Source of the DNA: Actinospineispora spinosispora DSM 44797
GTDB lineage: Bacteria; Actinomycetota; Actinomycetes; Mycobacteriales; Pseudonocardiaceae
Length of the DNA: 64,000 bases
Assembly (NCBI RefSeq): GCF_000429025.1
Contig: NZ_KE386833.1
Location: 200,582 to 264,581, forward strand
Reading direction: 5' to 3'
Shown: one piece after another, positions 25,815-35,028 of the stretch
How the letters are laid out: each line of letters begins with the position of its first letter
Position numbering within the stretch: position 1 is the first letter of the stretch
Notes under the pieces: model-generated
Told to the model about the DNA's origin: nothing
Database searches by the model: none
Seen by the model: only the letters and a program-made list of their open reading frames with translations
Made by a program: the position numbers and the translations under genes

Positions 25815-27037
25815 CACGCTCTCGCACCGCCGACCCGGGCGCCCGGGGTGAAGCTGACCAGCAGGTTGTTGATACCCCTCGTGGCGCTGCTGTACCGGGT
25901 CGGGGGTTGCTCGATCCGGTAGTCACCCAGCCTCGGCAGGGTCTCCTCCAGCAGCACCTTCAACTCCATGCGGGCCAGCGCGGCACCGAGGCATCGGTGC
26001 GCGCCCATGCCGAAGGACAGGTGCCGGTTGGGCTTGCGGTCCAGCCGCACCTCGTCCGGTTCCGGGAACTCGGCCGGGTCGTGGTTGGCCGCCATCCAGC
26101 ACAGCTGGACCCGGTCACCCTCCAGGATGGTCTGCCCGTGCAGGGTGGTGTCCCTGGTCGTGGTCCGGAACAGGGAGGGCAGCGGGGTGATGTGGCGAAG
26201 CAGCTCCTCGATGGCGGTCGGGATGCGCTCCGGGTGCTCTACCAGCATCCGGCGCTGCTCCGGGTGACGGCCCAGGTGGTAGAGCATGTGCGCGCCGCTG
26301 TTGGTGGTCGTGTCGAGCCCACCGGACATCAACATGATCATGGCGAGCACGAACTGCTGGCGGCTGATCGGCTCGCCGTCGATCTCGATGCCCAGCAGCA
26401 GCGACGGGATGTCGTCGAGCGGCTCCCGGGTGCGTACCTGGTGGAGCTGGTCGAAGTACGCCATGCAGGACTGGATCGCCGCCACGTCCTGGCCGCCGGA
26501 GGACATCAGCGTCACCACCCACTGCTGGAACCGCTCCCTGTCGTCCACCGGGATGCCCAGGATCGGGGTGTTCACGATGGCGGGCAGCGGCACGGTCAGC
26601 TGCTGGGCGAGGTCGCCGTGCCCGGTCTCGATGAACTCGTCGACGAGACCGTTGACGACGTCGCGGGCGTGCGGCTCGTGGCGGGCGATCGCGGACGGCG
26701 AGAAGCGGGAGATCAGCGGGCCCCGGAACAGCGTGTGCACCGGCGGGTCGTACTCGATCGGCGGCAGCGCGGGCATCCCGTGCGCGGGCACCGACACCCC
26801 GGAGGCGGAGGAGAACGAGGCGCTGTCCCGCGCCGCGTTCCACACGTCCTCGTAGCGGGTCAGCACCCAGGAGCCGCCGTGGGTCTCGCTGCGGCCCACC
26901 GGGCAGCGCTCGCGCATCTCGTGCAGCCGGGGGACCGGGTCCTCGTCGAGACACAGGCTGGTGAAGTGGTCGAAGTCGAGGAACGGGTCGTCCGTCCCGG
27001 TTTCGTGACGCTCGTCGTGCTGGCTGGTGGACGTCAT
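25814..27037 (-). CDS. Cytochrome P450
   Basis: A 407-residue soluble bacterial P450. The I-helix motif GGLDTT is at 239-244, the ExxR pair at E278-R281 in EELLR, and the haem-binding loop is FGMGAHRCLG with C349 as the iron ligand. It would hydroxylate an unactivated carbon using O2 and electrons from a ferredoxin. The ferredoxin gene ends eight bases upstream of its start, a clear functional pair. I cannot assign a CYP family by eye; CYP125/CYP142-like sterol oxidases are one possibility given the neighbours, terpenoid hydroxylases another. Confidence 0.93.
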   Translation of the reverse strand: MTSTSQHDERHETGTDDPFLDFDHFTSLCLDEDPVPRLHEMRERCPVGRSETHGGSWVLTRYEDVWNAARDSASFSSASGVSVPAHGMPALPPIEYDPPVHTLFRGPLISRFSPSAIARHEPHARDVVNGLVDEFIETGHGDLAQQLTVPLPAIVNTPILGIPVDDRERFQQWVVTLMSSGGQDVAAIQSCMAYFDQLHQVRTREPLDDIPSLLLGIEIDGEPISRQQFVLAMIMLMSGGLDTTTNSGAHMLYHLGRHPEQRRMLVEHPERIPTAIEELLRHITPLPSLFRTTTRDTTLHGQTILEGDRVQLCWMAANHDPAEFPEPDEVRLDRKPNRHLSFGMGAHRCLGAALARMELKVLLEETLPRLGDYRIEQPPTRYSSATRGINNLLVSFTPGARVGGARA

Positions 27038-27045
27038 CGTCGCCC

Positions 27046-27246
27046 CTACCTTTCGTCGACGTGGACGGTGATCGCTCGTTCCGGGCAGGCTTGCGCCCCG
27101 AACCGGGCCTCCTCGGCAAGCCCGGCAGGCAGCTCCGCGTCAGGCGTGACCGCGAACCCCCGGTCGTCCAGCGCGAACACCTCTGGTGCGTTCGCCTCGC
27201 ACTGGCCGTGCCCGGTGCACAGGCCGGTGTCGATCTGCACTCTCAT
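27046..27246 (-). CDS. 3Fe-4S ferredoxin, P450 partner
   Basis: A 66-residue ferredoxin. The cluster ligands are C10, C16 and C54, and the second cysteine of a normal 4Fe-4S motif is replaced by H13 in CTGHGQC. This pattern marks the 3Fe-4S ferredoxins that donate electrons to actinobacterial P450s. It starts at ATG 27246 behind AAGGAGG and lies eight bases upstream of the P450 gene. A ferredoxin reductase is not present in the window and must come from elsewhere in the genome; the Rieske oxygenase also needs one. Confidence 0.93.
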   Translation of the reverse strand: MRVQIDTGLCTGHGQCEANAPEVFALDDRGFAVTPDAELPAGLAEEARFGAQACPERAITVHVDER

Positions 27247-27296
27247 TGCGGTCCTCCTTCACCCGGCGCCCGAGCCGGTCGACCTGCTCCGCGCGC

Positions 27297-28100
27297 TCAG
27301 TGCCAGCCCCATCGGGGCGGACGCTTCTCCAGATAGGCCGCTCGAGCCTCGGCGCTGTCGGCGTAGGTGAGCAGCCGGTTGGTGTAGTCCTGCTCGGTGC
27401 GGTACGCCTCCTTGAGCGGCAGGAACTCCACCCGGTTCATCGACTCCTTCGCCAGGCGCAGCGCGATGGGGCTCTTCGTGGCGAGCGCCGCCGCCAGCTC
27501 ACCGGCGGTCGCGGTCAGCAGCTCGGCGGGCACCACGGCGCGCACCGCGCCGAGCCGGTGCAGCTCGGCGGCACTCACCTTCTCGCCGAGGAAGTACATC
27601 TCCCTGGCCTTGTGCCGCCCGACCAGCAGGGACAGCTGCGCGCTCGCGCCCAGCAGCCCGACGTTGATCTCCAGGGCACCGAACGTGGCGTGCTCGGCGG
27701 CGACGATCATGTCGCAGCAGGCGGCGAAGGCCAGCCCGGCGCCGATGGCCGGCCCGTTGACCGCCGCGACGACCGGCACGGCACAGTCGGTGACCGCCCA
27801 CAGCGCCTCGCGGGCCACCGTGCCGGGGTCGGTGACCTCCGGCGCCGGCTGCCCGTCGAGGCCGCCGTCGAACCCGTCCAGGTCCGCTCCGCCCATGAAC
27901 GCCCGGGTGCCGGCGGAGGTGAAGACGGCCGCCCGCACGTCGCGACGGCCGTTCAGCGAGGTGAATGCATCGCGGATCGCCAGCAGCGCCGTCCGGTCCA
28001 CCGCGTTGACCGGCGGCCGGTCCAGGGTGACCGTCGCGACGAGGTCGGCGACCTCGACCGTCACGGCGCTCACCGTCCGGTCCTCGTGGTGGACACTCAC
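27297..28100 (-). CDS. Enoyl-CoA hydratase/isomerase family protein
   Basis: A 267-residue crotonase-fold enzyme. FMGGADLDGF gives one half of the oxyanion hole. Of the two hydratase glutamates only the second is kept: E144 in GALEINVG, while the first is A124 in GAGLAFAACCD. A single-acid enzyme of this kind may isomerise double bonds or hydrate bulky enoyl-CoAs. The GTG at 28100 overlaps the acyl-CoA dehydrogenase stop as GTGA; the open frame further upstream is not family-like. It sits fifth in the twelve-gene operon. Confidence 0.87.
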   Translation of the reverse strand: MSVHHEDRTVSAVTVEVADLVATVTLDRPPVNAVDRTALLAIRDAFTSLNGRRDVRAAVFTSAGTRAFMGGADLDGFDGGLDGQPAPEVTDPGTVAREALWAVTDCAVPVVAAVNGPAIGAGLAFAACCDMIVAAEHATFGALEINVGLLGASAQLSLLVGRHKAREMYFLGEKVSAAELHRLGAVRAVVPAELLTATAGELAAALATKSPIALRLAKESMNRVEFLPLKEAYRTEQDYTNRLLTYADSAEARAAYLEKRPPRWGWH

Positions 28101-29299
28101 GAGACCGCCGCCAGCAGGTCCTTCGCGATGGCCCGCACCTGGATCTCGTCGGTGCCGCCGAAGATCTGCAGGACCTTGGCGTCCCGGCACAGCTGCTCGA
28201 CGTGGTTCTCCGCCATGTAGCCGTTGCCGCCGAACACCTGCACCGCCTCCAGCGCGACGTCCATCGCGGCCTGCGCCGAGTACAGCTTGATCGCCGAGGC
28301 CTGGGCGAGCGTGGGTTTGGCGCCCTCGTCGGCCATCGCGATGTACTGCAGCACCAGGTTCTCGGTGTTGAGCCGGGCGACCTCCATCTTGGCCAGCTTC
28401 AGCTGGATCAGCTGGTAGTCGCCGATCGGGTGGCCGAACTGCACCCTGGACTTCGAGTACGCGAGTGACAGCTCCAGGCAGCGCTCGATGATGCCCAGCG
28501 CGGTGGCCGCGACGCTGGCGCGCTCCATCGCGAACGTGGCCTTGGCGCCTCCGCCACGTGACTCACCGGCCGCCTTCGCCGCGCGCGACGGGCCGCGCAG
28601 CAGCCGGTCCTCGGCGACGAACACGTTGTCCAGGTACAGCTCGCCGGTCGGGGAGGAATGCAGCCCCATCTTGCGCAGCGGCTTGCTCTGCGTGAGGCCC
28701 TCCATGCCGCTGTCCAGCACGAACGTGAGGATCGGCCGCTCACGGGGCGGCTTGCCGTCGTCCAGCTTGCAGATGAACACCAGTGTGTCGGCGAACGGGC
28801 CGTTGCTGATGAAGGTCTTCGTGCCGTTCAGCCGCCAGCCCCCGTCCACCACCCGGGCCGAAGCGCGCATCGAGCCGAATGCGTCGGACCCGGAGTCCGG
28901 CTCGGTGATCGCCCAGGCGCCGATCTTGTCCAGGGTGAGCAGATCCGGGACCCAGCGGCGTCGTTGCTCGTCGGAACCGGAGCGCAGGATGGCCCCGGCG
29001 GTGAGGTCGATGCTCGCGCCCAGTGCGGTGACCAGGCCGGGGGAGTGCCGGGCGAACTCGATCAGCGGGATGATCTTCTCGGCCGCGCTGCGCGGAGGCT
29101 TCGGCCCGCCGGACAGGGTAGCCTCGAACCGCTCGATGGCGGACTCGCCGACTCCGAACTCCTTGTAGAAGCGGCGCAGGACCTCGTAGGGCGGCCTGCC
29201 CTGGTGCTCCAGCGCCTCGCGCTCCGGGACGATCACCGTCTCGACGAAACGGCGTACCGCGTCGCGGTACATCAGCTGTTCTTCCGACCAGCGCAGCAC
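28097..29299 (-). CDS. Acyl-CoA dehydrogenase
   Basis: A 400-residue acyl-CoA dehydrogenase that oxidises acyl-CoA to 2-enoyl-CoA with FAD. The flavin-binding stretch is AWAITEPDSGSDAFGSM (about 129-145), followed by KTFISNG. The catalytic base is probably E259 in AMERASVAA, the helix-G position used by isovaleryl-CoA dehydrogenase, since the C-terminal loop reads IFGGTDEIQ without the usual glutamate. This placement is often associated with branched or bulky acyl groups. It starts at GTG 29299 behind AGGAAGGA and is coupled to the following crotonase by GTGA. Confidence 0.9.
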   Translation of the reverse strand: MLRWSEEQLMYRDAVRRFVETVIVPEREALEHQGRPPYEVLRRFYKEFGVGESAIERFEATLSGGPKPPRSAAEKIIPLIEFARHSPGLVTALGASIDLTAGAILRSGSDEQRRRWVPDLLTLDKIGAWAITEPDSGSDAFGSMRASARVVDGGWRLNGTKTFISNGPFADTLVFICKLDDGKPPRERPILTFVLDSGMEGLTQSKPLRKMGLHSSPTGELYLDNVFVAEDRLLRGPSRAAKAAGESRGGGAKATFAMERASVAATALGIIERCLELSLAYSKSRVQFGHPIGDYQLIQLKLAKMEVARLNTENLVLQYIAMADEGAKPTLAQASAIKLYSAQAAMDVALEAVQVFGGNGYMAENHVEQLCRDAKVLQIFGGTDEIQVRAIAKDLLAAVS

Positions 29300-29317
29300 G
29301 TGTGTGGTCCTTCCTGC

Positions 29318-31009
29318 TCAGCGGTCGCCGGAACCGGTGTGGACCGGTTCCGGACCGCGATTGCCGGTGTGGGTGAGCTGGGCGGCTGCCCAGCGATAGT
29401 CGGGTTTTCCCGAGGGCCCGCGTTCGATCCGCTCGGTGAACAGCAGCGCTTTCGGCACCTTGTAGCTCGACAGCCGGGTGCGGCAGAACTCGGTCAGCCG
29501 CGCGCTCAGCTCCGCGGCGGCCGGTTGCTCCGCCGCGACCACGAGTGCGGCGACCTCGGCGCCCCACCGCTCGCTCGGTCGTCCGCAGACCAGTGCGTCC
29601 GCGACGCCCGGGTGGTCCTTGAGCACCGCCTCGACCTCTTCGGTGTAGACCTTCTCGCCACCGGTGTTGATCGTCATCGAGTCGCGCCCGAGCAGCTGGA
29701 TCCGTCCCGAGGGCAACAGCCGCGCGCGGTCGCCGGGGATGCTCACCCGCACCCCGGCGACCACCGGGAAGGTGCGTGCCGTCTTGTCCGGGTCGCCGAG
29801 GTAGCCGAGCGGGATGCGGCCCAGGGTCGCCAGCCAGCCGGCTCCCTCGTGTCCCGGTTCCAGGAAGCGGGTCAGGTCGGCGGAGGCCACCACGGTGGAG
29901 CCGCCCGGTTCGAACTCCGCCGGTCCTGTCGCGTTCGGTTGTTCGCTGTGCTGGCTGCCCTGGATGCCGGACTCCGAGGAACCGATGTTCTCCAGCACCC
30001 GAAGCCCCGGCACCAGCTCCATCAGCCGCCGCTTGTTACCCGGGTGCAGCGCCGCGCCACCGGACACGACCACCCGCAGGGACGACACGTCGTGCTCGCC
30101 GCGCTCGACGGCCTCGATGAGCGGTCGCGCGAACGCGTCGCCCACGAGGGTCGTCGCGTGCACCCGGTGCCGGGCCACCGCGGTCAGCACCCGGTCCGCG
30201 TCGAAGCCGTCGGCCTGCTCGGGGAACACCACGGTGCCGCCGTCGCACAGGGTCTGCAGCGCGGCCCACTGCGCGGCGCCGTGCATCAGTGGTGCGCACG
30301 GCAGCACACGGCGCGGCTTCGGCGGCAGCTCGGCGAGCAGCTGCTCCAGCGACTCCCACTCCCGTCCGGTGCGACGGTTGCGGATACCGAGGGTGGACAC
30401 CGCGACGTCGGCCTGGCGCCACAGCACACCCTTGGGCATCCCGGTGGTGCCGCCGGTGTAGATCATGTAGAGGTCATCAGGCGAGGGCTCGGTGGCGGGC
30501 GGTCGTGGTGCCTCGGCGAGCAGCTGCTCGTAGTCGAACGAGCCGGGCAGCGGCTCCGCGCCGGAGCCGTCCTCCACCCGCACCAGCAACGGCCGGTGCG
30601 CGAGCTCGTCGACGACCGGACCGAGGGTGGCGGCGAACCGTGCGTGGTACTGGACCACCGAGGGTTCCGCATCACCGAGCAGATGGCCCAGCTCGGCGTG
30701 CCGATACCGGTAGTTGACGTTGAACGGCGCCACCCTGGCCAGGTAGGAGCCGAGCATGCCCTCCAGGTACTCCGGTCCGTTGTGGAGGTACTGGGCCAGC
30801 CTGTGCTGACCGGCCTGGTGACCGGCCAGCGCGACCCGTTCGGCGGTGACGCGGAGACCGTGCGCGCCCAGGAAGCCGGCGAAGCGGGTCGCGCGGTCGA
30901 CGAGCGAGCGGTAGGTCAGGACCTTCTCGCCCTGCGCCACGGCCGACCGGTCCGGCAGCCGGGCCGCGACGGCCGCGACGGTGGTGCCCAGGTTGAGCTC
31001 GACTGGCAT
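29318..31009 (-). CDS. FadD19-like acyl-CoA synthetase
   Basis: A 563-residue adenylate-forming ligase. The P-loop is YTGGTTGMPKGVLWRQ (184-199), where the Gly in place of Ser and the VLWRQ ending are features I associate with the mycobacterial FadD19/FadD17 group. FadD19 activates the side-chain acid of cholesterol metabolites. Further motifs are NYRYRHAELGHLL, SSESGIQ and the C-terminal Lys in RGPSGKPDYRW. It begins 10 bp after the alcohol dehydrogenase gene, consistent with alcohol, aldehyde, acid and CoA-thioester steps in order. A steroid or other terpenoid acid is a reasonable but unproven substrate. Confidence 0.88.
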   Translation of the reverse strand: MPVELNLGTTVAAVAARLPDRSAVAQGEKVLTYRSLVDRATRFAGFLGAHGLRVTAERVALAGHQAGQHRLAQYLHNGPEYLEGMLGSYLARVAPFNVNYRYRHAELGHLLGDAEPSVVQYHARFAATLGPVVDELAHRPLLVRVEDGSGAEPLPGSFDYEQLLAEAPRPPATEPSPDDLYMIYTGGTTGMPKGVLWRQADVAVSTLGIRNRRTGREWESLEQLLAELPPKPRRVLPCAPLMHGAAQWAALQTLCDGGTVVFPEQADGFDADRVLTAVARHRVHATTLVGDAFARPLIEAVERGEHDVSSLRVVVSGGAALHPGNKRRLMELVPGLRVLENIGSSESGIQGSQHSEQPNATGPAEFEPGGSTVVASADLTRFLEPGHEGAGWLATLGRIPLGYLGDPDKTARTFPVVAGVRVSIPGDRARLLPSGRIQLLGRDSMTINTGGEKVYTEEVEAVLKDHPGVADALVCGRPSERWGAEVAALVVAAEQPAAAELSARLTEFCRTRLSSYKVPKALLFTERIERGPSGKPDYRWAAAQLTHTGNRGPEPVHTGSGDR

Positions 31010-31019
31010 GCCGGCCGCC

Positions 31020-32138
31020 TCAGTCCAGCACGATGACGCCGCGGACCAGCTTGCCCGCGTGCATGTCCTCGTAGCCCTGCGCGACCTCGTCGAGTGTGTA
31101 GGTGCGAGTGATCAGCTCGTCCAGCTTCAGCCGGCCCGCCTGGTAGAGCTCGAGCTGGCGGGGGATGTCCTTGGAGGGGGAGCAGGCTCCGAACAGCGAG
31201 CCCTGCAGCCGCTTCTGCGACAGGGTGAGATCCATCAGTGAGATCGGCGGCGCCATCTCGGTGGAGCTGCCGATGCCGGTGACCACCACGGTGCCGGCCT
31301 TGCGGATCGCGGTGAACGCCTGGCCGACGTGCTCGCCGGTGGTGACCCCGACGGCCACGACGGCCGAGTCGGCGCCCTGCCCGTTGGTCAGCTGACGGGC
31401 GACCTCGGCGGCCTCCTCGATCCCGGAGAACGAGTGGGTGGCCCCGAGCTGCTCGGCCAGCTCCCGCTTGAACCCCACGGGGTCGACGGCCAGCACGTGT
31501 GCCGCACCGGCGTGTGCCGCGCCCTGCACGGCGTTGATGCCCACCCCGCCGACACCCATGACGATCACCGTGTCGCCGACCTGGACCCCGGCTGAGTTCA
31601 CGGCGGAGCCCCAGCCGGTGCCCACCCCACAGCCGAGCAGGCACGCCTTGTCCAGTGGTACGTCCCGGGGGATCCGCACCGCGCTGTTGACGTCCACGGT
31701 CGTGTACTCGGAGAACGTGGCGAGCCCGGCCATCTGCCCGACCGGGACACCGTCGAGGTGCATCCGGAAGCTGCTCGGGTCGTGGAACCGGGAGCCGAGC
31801 AGAAGGGTGGCGCCGAGGTCGCACAGGTTCTGCATGCCGGAGGCGCACCACCGGCACCGCCCGCAGCCGGGTAGGAACGAGAACACCACGTGGTCGCCCT
31901 CGGCGAACCCTCGGGTGTTCGGCCCGACTCCGACGACCACACCGGCACCCTCGTGGCCACCCGCGAACGGGTACACCGCGACCGGCAGGTCCCCGGTGGC
32001 GATGTGGTCGTCGGAGTGGCACAGACCGGCGGCCACCATCCTGACCTGGATCTCCCCGGGCTCGGGGTCGGCGAGGTCGACGGCGACGACCTCGTACTTG
32101 CCGGGGGCCTGCCGGACGACCGCGGTGCGCGTCTTCAT
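31020..32138 (-). CDS. Zinc-dependent alcohol dehydrogenase, NDMA-dependent type
   Basis: A 372-residue medium-chain alcohol dehydrogenase. Catalytic zinc ligands are C40, H62 and C170. The structural zinc cysteines are C92, C95, C98 and C106 in CGRCRWCASGMQNLC. The nucleotide-binding motif is GVGGVG (195-200). Overall layout follows the NDMA-dependent actinobacterial alcohol dehydrogenases, which keep the cofactor bound and use a separate electron acceptor; this sub-assignment is by pattern only. In the operon it would oxidise the alcohol made by the P450 or Rieske enzyme to the aldehyde, which the nearby aldehyde dehydrogenase could take to the acid. Confidence 0.88.
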   Translation of the reverse strand: MKTRTAVVRQAPGKYEVVAVDLADPEPGEIQVRMVAAGLCHSDDHIATGDLPVAVYPFAGGHEGAGVVVGVGPNTRGFAEGDHVVFSFLPGCGRCRWCASGMQNLCDLGATLLLGSRFHDPSSFRMHLDGVPVGQMAGLATFSEYTTVDVNSAVRIPRDVPLDKACLLGCGVGTGWGSAVNSAGVQVGDTVIVMGVGGVGINAVQGAAHAGAAHVLAVDPVGFKRELAEQLGATHSFSGIEEAAEVARQLTNGQGADSAVVAVGVTTGEHVGQAFTAIRKAGTVVVTGIGSSTEMAPPISLMDLTLSQKRLQGSLFGACSPSKDIPRQLELYQAGRLKLDELITRTYTLDEVAQGYEDMHAGKLVRGVIVLD

Positions 32139-32190
32139 CGTTGAAACGTCCTTCCGGGGTGGGGGACCTGTGGTGGAGGGCGGTCCGTGC

Positions 32191-33285
32191 TCAGTCCTGA
32201 CCGGTGTAGACCGGGTTCGGGTAGAACTGGTCGAAGTGCCGCCGGATGAACGCGTAGCGGGTCTGCTCGGCGCGTCCGGTGAAGATGGGTCTGACCCGGT
32301 AGGTCATGTTCTGCCAGATGTGGAAGTCGTTGCGGATCTGCCAGTGCTGGGCGGTCATCATCCGGCCGCTGCGTCCCTGAGGTACGTCACCGGTGTCCCC
32401 GGGTTCCTTGGTGCCGGTCACGGTGGAGAAGAAGATGCAGTGCTCGTCGTCGACCGGGGTGAGGGTCGGCATGTGGATGCAGACCAGGTCGTCGATGCGG
32501 AACCGGGCTATCCCGAGAGAGGCACCCCAGAAGAAGTTGTCGACGTAGCCCTTGACCGGGCCGTTCGGGGTGAGCCAGGACTCCTCGCGGCCGGCGCCGA
32601 ACACCAGGCGCATGGTGTTGGTGATGAACGGCCCGTCCACCGTGTAGTCGTCGAACTCCGCGTCCAGTCCGGAGCCGTGCACGTACTGGAAGTGGTGCGG
32701 GTCGGCGCTGTTCTCGAAGGGGAACTGCGGCTTGGCCAGGTGCGGGCCGTCCACCGTGGTGTCGATCGGGTAGTAGTCCTCGCGGTCGCCGTAGTAGGGC
32801 AGGCCCGGCCACTCGTAGGTCGGCGGCCCCCCCGAGTGGTCGAACCACATCAGGATGATCCCGTCCGACTCGCGGACGTGCTTGCGCTCGATGCGGGCGC
32901 GCACCGGCTGGGCCGGGCGGTACGGGATGTCGGTGTTCTCACCCTCGGTGTTCCACAGCCAGCCGTGGAACGGGCACATCAGGTTCTCCCCGCACACGCC
33001 GCCGCCGAACTCGTTGGGGCTCGGCTTGCCGAGGTGCGCTCCCATGTGCGGGCAGTAGGCGTCGAGCACGGCCAGCTGACCCGATTCGGTGCGGAACACC
33101 ACCAGGTCCTGGTTGAACCACTTGGCCGGCTTGACCTCACCCGGCTTGATCTCCGACGAGTAGCCGATCACGTACCAGCCGGTGGCGAAGTCGGTGTAGG
33201 GCCAGCCCTTCATCCGTTGCGGCCCGACCTCAAGGCCCATCTCGATGCCGCTGCGGCTCTCGTGCCGCAGGTCGAAGGACGTCAT
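32191..33285 (-). CDS. Rieske non-haem iron oxygenase (KshA-like)
   Basis: A 364-residue Rieske oxygenase. The 2Fe-2S cluster ligands are C78 and H80 in YCPHMGAHLG and C104 and H107 in CPFHGW. The mononuclear iron site is in ENSADPHHFQYVHG: D195 (electron bridge), H198 and H203. This arrangement and the length match single-component oxygenase subunits such as KshA, the steroid 9-alpha-hydroxylase, and the sterol 7-desaturases. It has no beta subunit beside it. It is the first gene of the twelve-gene operon and follows a well-formed promoter overlapped by a perfect operator. A reductase partner is not in the window. Confidence 0.9.
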   Translation of the reverse strand: MTSFDLRHESRSGIEMGLEVGPQRMKGWPYTDFATGWYVIGYSSEIKPGEVKPAKWFNQDLVVFRTESGQLAVLDAYCPHMGAHLGKPSPNEFGGGVCGENLMCPFHGWLWNTEGENTDIPYRPAQPVRARIERKHVRESDGIILMWFDHSGGPPTYEWPGLPYYGDREDYYPIDTTVDGPHLAKPQFPFENSADPHHFQYVHGSGLDAEFDDYTVDGPFITNTMRLVFGAGREESWLTPNGPVKGYVDNFFWGASLGIARFRIDDLVCIHMPTLTPVDDEHCIFFSTVTGTKEPGDTGDVPQGRSGRMMTAQHWQIRNDFHIWQNMTYRVRPIFTGRAEQTRYAFIRRHFDQFYPNPVYTGQD

Positions 33286-33351
33286 CGTGCTTCCTCCAGT
33301 GGGACGGGTGACACCGTCGCTCGGCTCTGTACGCCGTCGGCTTCGATGTCG

Positions 33352-33392
33352 AGATTAGAATCATCAGACGAGCTAGTCAACCGCTCGGTTGA
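33352..33392 (-). promoter_or_regulatory. Main promoter of the catabolic operon with operator copy 6
   Basis: The perfect palindrome TCAACCGCTCGGTTGA spans 33377-33392. On the minus strand its arm continues into TTGACT (-35, 33380-33375). A 17-bp spacer leads to TAATCT (-10, 33357-33352), 66 bp before the Rieske start. This is the only recognisable promoter for the genes from 33285 down to 20492. Confidence 0.75.
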
Positions 33393-33442
33393 AAATAATA
33401 TGGCAGTTCTAGGAGTTGATGAGCGTTACTAGCTCGCATCTT

Positions 33443-34999
33443 TCAACTGACTGGAGGAGAGCTTGGTCCGGCGCTGGACAGTCGGCGGCGCCAGTCGTGC
33501 ATTCCGAGCAGTCGAACGATCCGGGCGATCAGCCGTGCCCTGCCGGGCCGGTAGGGGTACCAGTGCGGCTCCTTGGTCGGCGTCAGGCGCTCGACCACTC
33601 GAGCCTGGGTGCGGCAGTACTTGCGCACGGAGTGGGCTCCACCCAGGCGCGACCCGAGTCCGGACTGCTTCCAGCCCCCGAACGGCAGCGACGCCTGGAA
33701 GACCGTGGCCAGCACGTTGTTGACCGAGACGCCGCCGGTCTCCAGCTGCCGGGCGACCCGCTCGGCCCGGTCGGCGTTCCCGCTCCACACGCTGCCGGCG
33801 AGGCCGTACGGCGAGTCGTTGGTCAGCTCCACGGCCTCCTGCTCGGATCGCACACGCATCACCGGGAGCGTCGGACCGAACGACTCGTCACGCATGCAGT
33901 CCATGCTGTGGTCCACGTCCACCAGTACGGTCGGCGCGAAGTAGTTCCCGGGGCCCGGGCCGCGACTGCCGCCGGTGAGCACTCTCGCGCCCTTGGCCAG
34001 CGCATCGCGGACGTGCCCTTCCACGATGTCGACCTGTGCGGATGTGGCCAGTGCTCCGATGTCGGCGCTGAAGCTGTGATCGTCGTCCGTGCCCTGCCGG
34101 ATCGCCGCGACCTGGGACGCCAGTTTGTCGACGAACTCGTCGTAGACCCGCTCGTGCACATACACCCGCTCCACCGAGATGCATGCCTGTCCCGCGTTGA
34201 ACAGCCCACCCCACACCGCGCCCGCCACCGCGCGGTCCACCGGCGCGTCGTCCAGGACGATCATCGCGTCCTTGCCGCCCAACTCCAGACTGCACGGGAT
34301 CAGTCGCTCCGCGGCGCGTACCGCGATCGCTCTGCCGGTGCGTGTGGACCCGGTGAACTGCACCATGTCGACGACATCGATCACCGCGGCTCCGGTCGCC
34401 CCGCGTCCGGTGACGCAGTCGAGGACCGCTGGTGCGCCGATCTCCTCCCGCCAGCCGCGCACCGCCTCCCGCCAGGCGAGCGGGGTCACCTCGGACGGCT
34501 TGCTCAGCACCGCGGCGCCCGCGCCGAGGGCGAACGGCACGTCGAGCATCGGCATGCCGAACGGCACGTTCCACGGGGTGATCACCCCGACCAGCGGATA
34601 CGGCCGGGCGCTGACCTGTAGCCGTTTGGTCTTGTTGGCCAGCCCGACGGTGCGTGGGTGCTGATCGGTGAGCCACGCCTCGGCATTGCGGGTGACGTAG
34701 TTGATCATGTCGACCGCGATGGTGGTCTCGAAGACCGTGTCGCCCCAGGACTTCCCGCTCTCCGCCTGGATCAGCTCCTGCAGGCGTCGTTCGTTGTCCA
34801 TGATCCAGTCCAGCCAGGCGAGCAGATGGCGGGAACGCCCGCGTGGACCCAGCTGCTCCCAAGCGGGCTGGGCGGCACGCAGCGCGGTGGCGGCCGCGTG
34901 TACCTCGTCCTCGGTCCCGTCCGGCAGCGTGTCGAGCAGTCGCCCGTCGGATGGGCTGCGCACCTCGAAGGTCTGTCCCGTGTGCACCGATGCCGTCAT
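33443..34999 (-). CDS. Aldehyde dehydrogenase family protein
   Basis: A 518-residue NAD(P)-dependent aldehyde dehydrogenase. Key residues are N144 in TPWNVPFG, E239 in LELGGKD and the nucleophile C273 in NAGQACISVERV. The tail after about residue 475 carries PHWYPYRPGRARLIARIVRL, a short C-terminal extension of basic and hydrophobic character. The ATG at 34999 has GGGGGAGG upstream and is preferred to GTG 35020. A perfect operator copy lies 30 bp upstream, so it belongs to the regulon although it is separate from the twelve-gene operon. It would oxidise a pathway aldehyde to the acid used by the CoA ligases. Confidence 0.92.
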   Translation of the reverse strand: MTASVHTGQTFEVRSPSDGRLLDTLPDGTEDEVHAAATALRAAQPAWEQLGPRGRSRHLLAWLDWIMDNERRLQELIQAESGKSWGDTVFETTIAVDMINYVTRNAEAWLTDQHPRTVGLANKTKRLQVSARPYPLVGVITPWNVPFGMPMLDVPFALGAGAAVLSKPSEVTPLAWREAVRGWREEIGAPAVLDCVTGRGATGAAVIDVVDMVQFTGSTRTGRAIAVRAAERLIPCSLELGGKDAMIVLDDAPVDRAVAGAVWGGLFNAGQACISVERVYVHERVYDEFVDKLASQVAAIRQGTDDDHSFSADIGALATSAQVDIVEGHVRDALAKGARVLTGGSRGPGPGNYFAPTVLVDVDHSMDCMRDESFGPTLPVMRVRSEQEAVELTNDSPYGLAGSVWSGNADRAERVARQLETGGVSVNNVLATVFQASLPFGGWKQSGLGSRLGGAHSVRKYCRTQARVVERLTPTKEPHWYPYRPGRARLIARIVRLLGMHDWRRRLSSAGPSSPPVS

Positions 35000-35028
35000 G
35001 TCGCCTCCCCCTCTCGTCACCTAACTAA

